Source of the DNA: Thermoplasmata archaeon
Lineage (GTDB): Archaea; Thermoplasmatota; Thermoplasmata; Thermoplasmatales; Thermoplasmataceae
Direction of reading: 5' to 3'
Assembly (NCBI GenBank): GCA_021799755.1
Contig: JAJYZU010000060.1
Coordinates: 1 to 6,756, forward strand
Length of the DNA stretch: 6,756 bases
The notes beneath the pieces were generated by a model that did no database searches, had not been told where the DNA came from, and worked only from the letters and a program-made list of their open reading frames with translations. Every line of letters begins with the position of its first letter. Within the stretch, counting starts at the first letter, position 1. Position numbers and translations under genes: made by a program. Below are positions 1 through 4,991 of this stretch, piece by piece.

Positions 1-5
1 GGCAT
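1..5 (-). CDS. First codon of a further operon gene (cut by window edge)
   Basis: On the minus strand the last codons of the glycosylase gene contain GGAGG (12-16), followed after six bases by an ATG at 5-3. This is the spacing seen at the other internal junctions of the operon. Another ATG at 10-8 overlaps the glycosylase stop as ATGA, but it lies only one base from the GGAGG. The operon therefore very probably continues to the left. Nothing can be said about the product. Confidence 0.35.
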
Positions 6-6
6 C

Positions 7-639
7 TCATTCCTCCATGCCATCGATTATGGCTCTTATGGAATCCAGATAGTAAAGAAGCCTTGCCGTGAACTCTTCATATCCCTGTTCATTCTTCTTC
101 CTCAGAACATATGAGGGATGGAAGAGTGAAAGTATCCTCATTTCACTGTTTCTGTAGTAATGCGGTTCATGCAGATAGACATCTATGGATTTGGATATGG
201 GGAGTGTTGATCCCAGAGCATGAGATGCAGGATTTCCCAACGTCAGAATGAGATCAGGCTTTTCAGTGATAATCTCCTTCACGAGATATGTAATGCATGA
301 ACCTATCTCTTCCTCTGTTGGAGGCCTGTCCTTATCCATTTCAACAGGCCTGTGCTTCACCACATTGGTGATATAGTAATTTGTAAGGTGCATGTATTCT
401 ATCCACCTGTCCAGCTCCTTTCCAGACCTGCCAATGAATGAGAGATGGTACCGGGCTTCTTCCCTTCCAGGAGCTTCACCGATTATCATCACTTTAGGGT
501 CCTTCCCTCTCACAATCCTTGGGAACGCATAATTCCTTCCCTTCAGATCACACAACCTGCATTTGTCTATGGGAAGATTGACAAAAGGCTCTATAATGTC
601 TTTTATGTCCTGCCCGATTTCATTGAACTGATCCATCAT
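7..639 (-). CDS. Uracil-DNA glycosylase, family 4-like (Fe-S type)
   Basis: This 210-aa protein should remove uracil (deaminated cytosine) from DNA, the first step of base excision repair. The family 4 signature is present in order: CRLC (C27, C30), GEAPG (54-58), FIGRSG (68-73), ITNVVKxRP (90-98), a PTEEEIGSC segment (C115), LTLG (132-135) and HPSYVLR (174-180). The length is normal for the family. The start at 639 was chosen because AGGAG (646-650) sits six bases upstream, its ATG overlaps the previous stop as ATGA, and homology begins just after it; the frame stays open upstream to 852 but has no family features there. One oddity stands out: the third Fe-S ligand, normally Cys in VKCRP, is His96, and the segment after it is about two residues longer than usual. 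The residue after GEAPGxxE is Ala where Asp is common. It is the fourth gene of the unit starting at 1202. Viral or plasmid-borne copies of this superfamily are known; the exact subfamily is uncertain. Confidence 0.9.
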   Translation of the reverse strand: MMDQFNEIGQDIKDIIEPFVNLPIDKCRLCDLKGRNYAFPRIVRGKDPKVMIIGEAPGREEARYHLSFIGRSGKELDRWIEYMHLTNYYITNVVKHRPVEMDKDRPPTEEEIGSCITYLVKEIITEKPDLILTLGNPASHALGSTLPISKSIDVYLHEPHYYRNSEMRILSLFHPSYVLRKKNEQGYEEFTARLLYYLDSIRAIIDGMEE

Positions 640-911
640 CTGTAGCTCCTGTTTTCTTTCTGCACAGGGGATTGTTTTGCGATGAATTCCCTGGGCATAT
701 GCTGGTTGCGGATCACTGTTGTACTCTGGATTGAGAACACAGGATAGTTTGTTGGATTGCCGTTCTGATCCACGTATCCCTGAAAGATCACTGTGGTTAC
801 CTCTGTCTTCATCTGCAGAACAACGCCATTCTTCAGTTTGATTGTTATCCATTTCGGATCGACTGTTTCAAACTCCATCATATCTCCTTCTTCACCTATT
901 GCATTATGCAT
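636..911 (-). CDS. Small conserved-looking protein of unknown function
   Basis: I do not recognise this gene. From 911 it encodes 91 aa, ending in a TGA that overlaps the glycosylase ATG (ATGA). The centre alternates polar and hydrophobic residues (WITIKLKNGVVLQMKTEV, then TTVIFQGYV and YPVFSIQSTTVIRN), suggesting a small mainly beta protein; the last 20 residues are basic and polar. The start is uncertain. The ATG at 911 has GGAGG (920-924) eight bases upstream and overlaps the zinc-finger stop by eight bases. The ATG at 878 has AAGGAG five bases upstream and would give an 80-aa protein beginning MEFETVDPKW, which covers all the structured part. An ATG at 926 is open but has no ribosome site. 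Its tight coupling to the glycosylase gene suggests co-expression but does not show a shared function. Confidence 0.75.
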   Translation of the reverse strand: MHNAIGEEGDMMEFETVDPKWITIKLKNGVVLQMKTEVTTVIFQGYVDQNGNPTNYPVFSIQSTTVIRNQHMPREFIAKQSPVQKENRSYR

Positions 912-1017
912 TTCCCATTCCTCCATTGTGCTGTTCTGTCCTTATGTGTTCCAGGAAACCATCCAGATCAGACCGTATGGGAATTCCACATCTGTTGCAG
1001 AAATCTGGAAATTTCAT
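904..1017 (-). CDS. 37-aa C2H2 zinc-finger microprotein
   Basis: This short gene fills the otherwise empty stretch between the membrane microprotein and the 91-aa gene. Translation from the ATG at 1017 gives 37 codons with C7 and C10 in FCNRCG, then H24 and H30 in FLEHIRTEQH: a C-x2-C-x13-H-x5-H pattern. The Phe and Leu just before the first His match the hydrophobic core of classical C2H2 fingers. The ATG overlaps the upstream TGA (ATGA), and GGTGAGG lies just before it. The stop TAA overlaps the next gene when that gene starts at 911. One finger makes up nearly the whole protein, so it could bind DNA, RNA or a protein partner. Single-finger proteins of this kind are common in archaeal viruses and plasmids. 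Coding is supported by motif and junctions, not by a recognised homologue. Confidence 0.75.
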   Translation of the reverse strand: MKFPDFCNRCGIPIRSDLDGFLEHIRTEQHNGGMGNA

Positions 1018-1202
1018 ATCCTCACCACTCTGCCAACGGATGATGCAAAATCCCTCAGATACGGATATGCCAGATAGCCAACGATTCCACCCACAGCAAT
1101 GGCCAGAATAAAGATGTGGGATACCACTACGCCAAAGAGTGTTCCTGTCAGAAATATCAGGATATCTCTTCTGCTTATGCCCATATATTTTGCCATGTTC
1201 AT
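1014..1202 (-). CDS. Membrane microprotein, leaderless first gene of the unit
   Basis: This 62-aa protein has a short N-terminus with Lys5, Arg11 and Arg12, then a continuous hydrophobic stretch over residues 13-48 that can form two closely spaced membrane helices. The glycines and His29 around the middle could mark the turn. The tail is basic (Arg50, Arg58, Arg61). I chose the ATG at 1202 because it lies 21 nt beyond the AATAAATAC box at 1224-1232, so the mRNA probably starts at or next to it. A GTG at 1205 would add one residue and an ATG at 1196 would remove two. No ribosome binding site is visible, which fits a leaderless message. The stop overlaps the zinc-finger gene as ATGA. I recognise no family. 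Holin-like, membrane-anchor and small regulatory roles are all possible, and nothing in the sequence chooses between them. Confidence 0.75.
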   Translation of the reverse strand: MNMAKYMGISRRDILIFLTGTLFGVVVSHIFILAIAVGGIVGYLAYPYLRDFASSVGRVVRI

Positions 1203-1223
1203 CACGTATTTTAACTGTGATAG

Positions 1224-1232
1224 GTATTTATT
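1224..1232 (-). promoter_or_regulatory. TATA box P1 (AATAAATAC) for the 1202-7 unit
   Basis: On the minus strand AATAAATAC is followed by 21 bases and then the ATG at 1202. That places a predicted start site at or beside the start codon. The box begins only two bases after the stop of the preceding gene (1237-1235), so there is no room for a separate terminator. P1 is probably an internal promoter within a longer transcript. Confidence 0.6.
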
Positions 1233-1234
1233 GA

Positions 1235-1429
1235 TTACGGATTAATGGTTTCTTTAATTACCCCATATGAAGCAATTGATGCATACACAATTCCGAATAT
1301 CAGAAAGGAAAGCACGTAATCTCTCTGTGTTATGTTCGGAATTATTGAATTTGCCGATAAAATAATGGAAAAGCCAGATATCACAAAGAAAATAAACGGC
1401 AATAATTCCAGAGCCAGTACAATTTTCAT
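1235..1429 (-). CDS. Two-pass membrane microprotein
   Basis: This 64-aa protein is almost entirely hydrophobic, with predicted membrane helices at about residues 3-25 and 38-57. They are joined by a short polar loop (SIIPNITQRDY) carrying the only internal charges. The N-terminal helix could instead be an uncleaved signal anchor. The ATG at 1429 follows the zinc-knuckle gene by 28 bases. A weak AGGT lies nine bases upstream and no TATA box is evident, so it is probably co-transcribed from the promoter at 3727-3736. It is the last gene before the internal promoter P1, and both it and the first gene after P1 encode small hairpin-like membrane proteins. No family is recognised. The sequence alone gives no function beyond membrane insertion. 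Confidence 0.7.
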   Translation of the reverse strand: MKIVLALELLPFIFFVISGFSIILSANSIIPNITQRDYVLSFLIFGIVYASIASYGVIKETINP

Positions 1430-1457
1430 TTTAATGTTACCTGCTCAGAGGGATGCT

Positions 1458-1784
1458 TCAAACCAACCATTCGAATCCACAAGTGCTGCATACAACCAAT
1501 CCATTTACAGATCCTCCTTCAAGTGTGCCACCACATTTTGGACATACATCTCCACCTCTCAAAGTGGTCGAACGAGTTCCTTCAACCTCTGTTTTTTCTC
1601 CACAGGCAGGACAGTAATGTAACCGAAGGATCACATACCATCCGCCAAGCTGTCTTATTCTGAGCCATGGAACCGTGACATCTCCCTGGGAATCGAAGGG
1701 ATCTATTTTCAGAGAATCACTTTTTCCTATCTCCCGAACCCATTCACAGCACGATATAACTTCCCCTTCATTTGTTATTTTCAT
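1458..1784 (-). CDS. Protein with three CxxC zinc knuckles
   Basis: This 108-aa protein has a C-terminal half rich in zinc-ligand pairs: CPAC (C58, C61), CPKC (C81, C84) and CSTC (C99, C102). Each pair is followed by Gly, typical of zinc-ribbon knuckles. The last two would form a normal four-Cys ribbon ending in CGFEW; the first pair either lacks a partner or pairs with C12-C13 of the SCCEW motif near the N-terminus. The N-terminal 50 residues (SLKIDPFDSQG, WLRIRQLGGWY) look like a small beta domain. The ATG at 1784 overlaps the previous stop as ATGA, and GGAGG lies seven bases upstream, so the start is secure. Zinc ribbons of this kind occur in nucleic-acid-binding and transcription-associated proteins, but the ribbon does not define a function. 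No named family is recognised. Confidence 0.8.
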   Translation of the reverse strand: MKITNEGEVISCCEWVREIGKSDSLKIDPFDSQGDVTVPWLRIRQLGGWYVILRLHYCPACGEKTEVEGTRSTTLRGGDVCPKCGGTLEGGSVNGLVVCSTCGFEWLV

Positions 1785-2152
1785 TTCTGTTCCTCCATCA
1801 ATCTGAATGCCTCTTTCGGATTTTCGCTGACCTTCTTTCTGGTTCTGGAAATCATCCCTGAGTATCGCGAGTTCAGAGATTGAAGGTCTTTTGTCAATCT
1901 CAATCTCTCATCTGCAAGTTTTCTTCTCAGTGACCTGTTTTCTCGCTGGAATTTGTTAAGATCCATTTTAGCCTTCTTAACTTCTGCATTGAGCTTCCTT
2001 ATCCTGGCCTGCAACTCTGTGCTTTTGACGGAATATTCCTGCTTGAGTTCAGATTCCTGTTTAGCGATAATCCTGACCCTCTCTTCAGCTTCCTGTTTTT
2101 CTCTATCAAGCTCATCCACGTTCTGTGGCAGTTTGATAATAGGCTTCTTCAT
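1781..2152 (-). CDS. Coiled-coil protein of unknown function
   Basis: This 123-aa protein is dominated by a long charged helix from about residue 13 to 95, rich in Glu, Lys, Arg and Gln with Leu/Ile/Val at heptad-like spacing (for example LNAEVKKAKMDLNKFQREN). A basic tail follows (SRTRKKVSENPKEAFRLMEE). The N-terminus MKKPIIKLPQNVDEL lies outside the coil. I chose the ATG at 2152 because it is one base after the previous stop and has GGTGGAG nine bases upstream. The frame remains open to 2224, but that part lies inside the preceding gene and has no ribosome site. Likely states are a dimeric rod or an oligomerisation partner. Scaffold, replication-accessory and partition-accessory roles would all fit, and none is shown. 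Confidence 0.8.
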   Translation of the reverse strand: MKKPIIKLPQNVDELDREKQEAEERVRIIAKQESELKQEYSVKSTELQARIRKLNAEVKKAKMDLNKFQRENRSLRRKLADERLRLTKDLQSLNSRYSGMISRTRKKVSENPKEAFRLMEEQK

Positions 2153-2153
2153 T

Positions 2154-2345
2154 TTATTCATCTCCACCCACGATGTCATAGGTCTGGTTGAAAATATCTC
2201 TTCTGCAGACATATTTCTCTCCAATCACACCTGTGATGATCGCATCGCCTTTGTTGTATCTCATCTGACCTTCCAGAGTTCCAATAATACCATCTTCCTT
2301 TGCAAATTCAAAATCCACTACTATCGGCTTCTTTACTGCTTTCAT
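2154..2345 (-). CDS. Phage-type small protein (GVxGExYxCxxDIF family)
   Basis: This 63-aa protein has two recognisable parts: an N-terminal AVKKPIVVDFEF and a C-terminal KGDAIITGVIGEKYVCRRD continuing into IFNQTYDIV. From memory, this matches a small protein seen in many tailed phages of bacteria, in which a KKPVxIEA start is followed by PGDYIITGVKGExYPCKPDIF and TYE. The middle is shorter here than in most relatives. Its biochemical role is, as far as I know, undetermined. The ATG at 2345 has an AGGAG about ten bases upstream, in the 17-bp gap after the previous gene. Its presence in an archaeal operon supports a viral origin for this region. The family assignment is by eye only. Confidence 0.8.
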   Translation of the reverse strand: MKAVKKPIVVDFEFAKEDGIIGTLEGQMRYNKGDAIITGVIGEKYVCRRDIFNQTYDIVGGDE

Positions 2346-2362
2346 AAGTTCTTATCTCCTGT

Positions 2363-2662
2363 TCAGAGGGGTGAATGCTCCCTTATGAATTGAAGCATAC
2401 GCCTGTAAATTATCTCTGGCACATCAATCCATTCATACCGTATTTTGAGTTCCATCATGTCTTTGTACGTAGGGCTTTCTGTCAGGTCTGATGTATTCAA
2501 ATGTTCCACATTTCTACTCAGTCCTATTGTGTCAAATTGTATTGTCATCTCTTCAGTTGGTGGCTTACGGTATGTGTAAGTTCTTGTACAGCAAACTGCT
2601 ATCTCATCAAATTTTGAATATCCGATCTCATAGGTATCTATTTCATTTGACCATGTATCCAT
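2363..2662 (-). CDS. Hypothetical protein, unknown function
   Basis: I do not recognise this 99-aa protein. It is soluble and mixed alpha/beta, with an aromatic-rich N-terminal part (TYEIGYSKFDEI, RTYTYRKPP), a Cys-Cys pair (CCTRTY) and a C-terminal amphipathic helix (EIIYRRMLQFIREH). There is no membrane segment and no nucleotide-binding motif. The ATG at 2662 is preferred because AGAGGTGA, which includes the previous stop codon, ends six bases upstream. An ATG at 2668 directly after that stop is possible but too close to the ribosome site. It sits between two genes with phage-type relatives, so it is probably another accessory gene of the same element. Confidence 0.7.
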   Translation of the reverse strand: MDTWSNEIDTYEIGYSKFDEIAVCCTRTYTYRKPPTEEMTIQFDTIGLSRNVEHLNTSDLTESPTYKDMMELKIRYEWIDVPEIIYRRMLQFIREHSPL

Positions 2663-2668
2663 TTTCAT

Positions 2669-3037
2669 TCACCTCTGCAACTTTTCATCAAAGAATTCCT
2701 TAATATTGAACAATTTCCCGTGCTTTCTGTAAGCAGGTGCTTCTATTTCCACAATGGTTCCATTGTCTCTTCTCACCCAGCATTCCTTTCCAACCAGATC
2801 CTCCCATTTGTTTACTCCAACCGCATCCAGAATTTTCATAATGGCTTCGGTTCCATAGCTATTTTTGAGAGTTACTTCTTCCTGGTTAATCTCTGATTTG
2901 TCTCCGTGAATTCCTATGACGTAATTCCCAAATGCCTGTCCACTTCCTCCAAAGTCAAACTCTATTACAAACGTAAACATTCCATGGCTCTCATATCCAA
3001 GAAATGTCTTCCTTATCAGGCCAAGTTCTTCCTTCAT
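2669..3037 (-). CDS. Phage-type protein (LGYExHG / GGSGQxFG family)
   Basis: This 122-aa protein contains FLGYESHGMFTF (12-23), FDFGGSGQAFGNYV (27-40) and YGTEAIMKILDAVGVNKWED (61-80), then a short beta segment with basic residues (CWVRRDNGTIVEIE). From memory, this order (LGYEDHG, GGSGQxFGGYALD, then a helix ending VGVxxWEKLxG) is that of an uncharacterised small protein found in many tailed phages and prophages of bacteria. No enzymatic role is known to me. The ATG at 3037 overlaps the zinc-finger stop as ATGA, with GGAGGT six bases upstream; the frame is open to 3103 but that part overlies the previous gene. It supports viral ancestry for the operon. Confidence 0.8.
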   Translation of the reverse strand: MKEELGLIRKTFLGYESHGMFTFVIEFDFGGSGQAFGNYVIGIHGDKSEINQEEVTLKNSYGTEAIMKILDAVGVNKWEDLVGKECWVRRDNGTIVEIEAPAYRKHGKLFNIKEFFDEKLQR

Positions 3038-3210
3038 TTCATAACCTCCACAATATTCTTCTCTTTCTCTGTACCATCTCTGTGAGGCCCGCCATAGCTC
3101 CATCTCCTCACTTCATAATGATCAGGATGCCTCTTCTGATGGCTGCTCTGTGCCTTGTTTCCCTTTTTCAGTTTCAGGATTTTGCCACACGAACATTCAA
3201 CCCACGCCAT
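3034..3210 (-). CDS. 58-aa CxC...HxxxH zinc-finger microprotein
   Basis: Reading from the ATG at 3210 gives 58 codons ending in a TGA that overlaps the next ATG. The N-terminal half contains C6 and C8 in WVECSCGKIL, then H24 and H28 in SSHQKRHPDH: C-x-C-x15-H-x3-H, a finger-like pattern with a tightened Cys pair. The spacer is basic (KLKKGNK), as expected of nucleic-acid contact. The tail (YEVRRWSYGG, then a charged segment) has no motif. GGTGGAG lies just upstream, and the ATG overlaps the previous stop as TAATG, so both ends couple to neighbours. The gene fills a stretch that would otherwise be empty. It is probably a DNA- or RNA-binding accessory protein; I recognise no named family. Confidence 0.8.
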   Translation of the reverse strand: MAWVECSCGKILKLKKGNKAQSSHQKRHPDHYEVRRWSYGGPHRDGTEKEKNIVEVMK

Positions 3211-3506
3211 TATTTCTCCACCCCATCGGTTTTGAGTATTTTCTTCAGATCCTTCAGCCAGTTATCCAGTATTGCCTGAGTCACAAACCTTGTGATCCTG
3301 ACATTCTTCAGTGCTATGAGAGAATTCATGAACGGTACAGGATCATATTCTCCACCATCCTCATAAAGTTTCTTTATAAGTTCAGCCTTTTCCTTCCCTA
3401 TGGAGAGGGTGCTCAGTGGTTGGTCACCTATCTTTGCAGAGCCAAACCCACTCACCGCATAGAAACTTATTCCCTTTGGGGTATGAACTGCTCTTATCTT
3501 TGCCAT
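3210..3506 (-). CDS. Hypothetical protein, unknown function
   Basis: I do not recognise this 98-aa protein. The N-terminal part looks like a small beta sheet (AKIRAVHTPKGISFYAVSGF), with a Gly-rich turn (GFGSAKIGDQPL). The remainder is helical and basic (GKEKAELIKKLYEDGG, then ILDNWLKDLKKILKTDG). It has no Cys and no membrane segment. Two starts are possible: the ATG at 3506, or a GTG at 3515 that overlaps the previous stop as GTGA and adds three residues. Neither has a strong ribosome site. It shares a one-base overlap (TAATG) with the zinc-finger gene, so the two are probably translated together. Confidence 0.75.
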   Translation of the reverse strand: MAKIRAVHTPKGISFYAVSGFGSAKIGDQPLSTLSIGKEKAELIKKLYEDGGEYDPVPFMNSLIALKNVRITRFVTQAILDNWLKDLKKILKTDGVEK

Positions 3507-3511
3507 ATATA

Positions 3512-3706
3512 TCACGGCTTCACTGTCTTCTCTGTGGCCTGCTTCTTCAGAAAGTCTATGTAGGATTTGGCGACATCGAATGCCCCTTCATCCAGAAGCT
3601 CCTGTGTTATGGAATGTTTCTGCATTTTGTCTTCAACAGCTTCTTCAACAGCCTTTCTTATTATCTCTGACAATTTTGTGAAAACATCAGGTTTGTATTT
3701 TGCCAT
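3512..3706 (-). CDS. Small helical protein, leaderless first gene of the nine-gene unit
   Basis: This 64-aa protein is predicted to be almost all alpha-helical: an N-terminal amphipathic helix (FTKLSEIIRKAVEEAVEDKM), then a turn, a second helix (ITQELLDEGAFDVAKSYI) and a Lys-rich end. It lacks Cys and membrane segments. The ATG at 3706 lies 20 nt beyond the TTTTAAATAC box, with no ribosome site between, so this is most likely a leaderless start. The next gene begins within or just after its stop. Size, charge and first position would suit a small regulator or structural adaptor, but I cannot name a family. Confidence 0.75.
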   Translation of the reverse strand: MAKYKPDVFTKLSEIIRKAVEEAVEDKMQKHSITQELLDEGAFDVAKSYIDFLKKQATEKTVKP

Positions 3707-3726
3707 AATAAGAGATAGATTGGAAA

Positions 3727-3736
3727 GTATTTAAAA
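3727..3736 (-). promoter_or_regulatory. TATA box P2 (TTTTAAATAC) for the nine-gene unit
   Basis: In the 42-bp gap after the membrane-protein gene, the minus strand carries TTTTAAATAC followed by 20 bases and the ATG at 3706. The TAAATAC core is shared with P1 and the box-to-ATG distance is almost equal. No hairpin or long T-tract precedes it, so read-through from the upstream pair of genes is likely. Confidence 0.65.
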
Positions 3737-3748
3737 TTAGAGATTGGG

Positions 3749-4966
3749 TCAGAATACACCCATCACAAAGAGTGAGAATGTATACGCGAACACCGTTATG
3801 AGAACCGCAAAGATTATGTTCCTGACACTTGACCTGTCACCTGAAGCTTCCCTCTTGTATTCGTGGTCAAGCTTTGAAAGATATCTCGCTGTGTTGCTTA
3901 TGACAGTAAGCTCGTGTTCCAGCATCCCCAGTTTGTTTGCCTGTTCCAGTTCTGTGATCTGGGAATCTGACCATGACTGAAGTGCATAGATGACTTCCTT
4001 TGCCTTTGAATCATCGATGTGCATCATCCTTGTCTGATAGTCCCATACGTCTGTGATTGTGGAATTCACCATTACCACAGGGAGAACACCCCTGTTGGAT
4101 ATGTAGAAAGGCCCAGACTGCAGATAAACGAGTTTCGCATATGAACGGGATATATCATAGATGTGCAGTCTCCACATTATGGCGAACATAACTATGACAA
4201 CAAATATGAGGAGATACCATGCAGTGTTATTGGCGTGTGATGGTGCAACATAATTGTAGGAGGATGATAGGGCAAAGAGGATGGTGAAAATCTCAATCAA
4301 CCCAGATACAAAGAGCATAAAGAGAAAGTTCTGAGTGATTATGCTACTCTTACCCCGAGCAGTTTCAGAGAATTTTACCTGGGGAGCTTCAGCAAGGAGA
4401 TCCTGTCCATATGTTGCAATGTATTTGACTTCTGCAGTCTTCTTTGAGAAAATCCGATAGAAGTTAATACGTTCACTGTTGAAGTTCTTAATGCGATCCT
4501 TTTCAGGAATCACTTCAGTATTTGTCTCCACATAAGCGAGTGTAAGCTTATGACCACCATCAGGATCATTGTGTTTTAGAATATCAGGTGTTCTTCTGAT
4601 TGCAGCCTTCATCACTTCGCTGTTGTTCCCTGTCACTGAAGTTGGAACCTTGACATCGTACTTTGCTCCACAGGAACATGATATGAACGCATCAGATACA
4701 TCCATCCTCCGCTTTGTTGGATCAAAATGGAATTCACCATCAGCCATCACATCAGGATCATTCTTCACAACATCGATGGGAATATGCTCAATCACATCAT
4801 CATAAACGAATGTGAGAGGCTTCCCACGATAATGGATTTCCACCTTCTGATCAACCCTTTTTCCGAACCCTTTCTGCAGCCTGTTGTTCAGATCAACTTC
4901 AACCTTCCTCATGGAACGGGAAAATTTCCTGAACCTGCCCTTTACACCTGTACTATTCTCAACCAT
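3749..4966 (-). CDS. Three-segment membrane protein with large soluble N-terminal domain
   Basis: I do not recognise this 405-aa protein. Residues 1-205 form a soluble region: a strongly basic start (GRFRKFSRSMRKVEVDLNNR), a beta-rich domain (KVEIHYRGKPLTFVYDD) and a CSCG motif (C97, C99) that could bind metal only with other ligands or in a dimer. Membrane helices are predicted at about 213-233, 249-267 and 383-403. Between the last two lie a beta patch (VYLQSGPFYISNRGVLPVVM) and a heptad-like helix (about 325-370). If positive charges face the cytoplasm, the N-terminal domain and the 267-382 region are both inside. There is no signal peptide. The gene starts 25 bp after the RHH/coiled-coil gene, with GGTTGATG upstream, and is probably co-transcribed with it. 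Membrane anchoring of a DNA or protein complex is an inference. Confidence 0.85.
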   Translation of the reverse strand: MVENSTGVKGRFRKFSRSMRKVEVDLNNRLQKGFGKRVDQKVEIHYRGKPLTFVYDDVIEHIPIDVVKNDPDVMADGEFHFDPTKRRMDVSDAFISCSCGAKYDVKVPTSVTGNNSEVMKAAIRRTPDILKHNDPDGGHKLTLAYVETNTEVIPEKDRIKNFNSERINFYRIFSKKTAEVKYIATYGQDLLAEAPQVKFSETARGKSSIITQNFLFMLFVSGLIEIFTILFALSSSYNYVAPSHANNTAWYLLIFVVIVMFAIMWRLHIYDISRSYAKLVYLQSGPFYISNRGVLPVVMVNSTITDVWDYQTRMMHIDDSKAKEVIYALQSWSDSQITELEQANKLGMLEHELTVISNTARYLSKLDHEYKREASGDRSSVRNIIFAVLITVFAYTFSLFVMGVF

Positions 4967-4991
4967 TACATCATCAACCCCATTTGCCTTA

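Noticed and set aside
640..852. N-terminal extension of the glycosylase frame up to an ATG at 852
   Set aside because: It overlaps the preceding gene, has no family similarity and no ribosome site, while 639 has AGGAG at ideal spacing and an ATGA coupling.
1953..2393. Plus-strand open frame of 146 codons
   Set aside because: It lies antisense to the coiled-coil gene and the 63-aa phage-type gene. It is a low-complexity Ser/Leu/Phe translation with no ribosome site or promoter, typical of the reverse of a Lys/Glu-rich gene.
3038..3103. N-terminal extension of the LGYExHG protein up to 3103
   Set aside because: The extension overlies the zinc-finger gene in another frame; the ATG at 3037 has GGAGGT six bases upstream and matches where the family begins.
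3707..3748. Terminator between the membrane-protein gene and the nine-gene unit
   Set aside because: No hairpin and only a TTTT run that belongs to the TATA box; nothing supports a termination signal.
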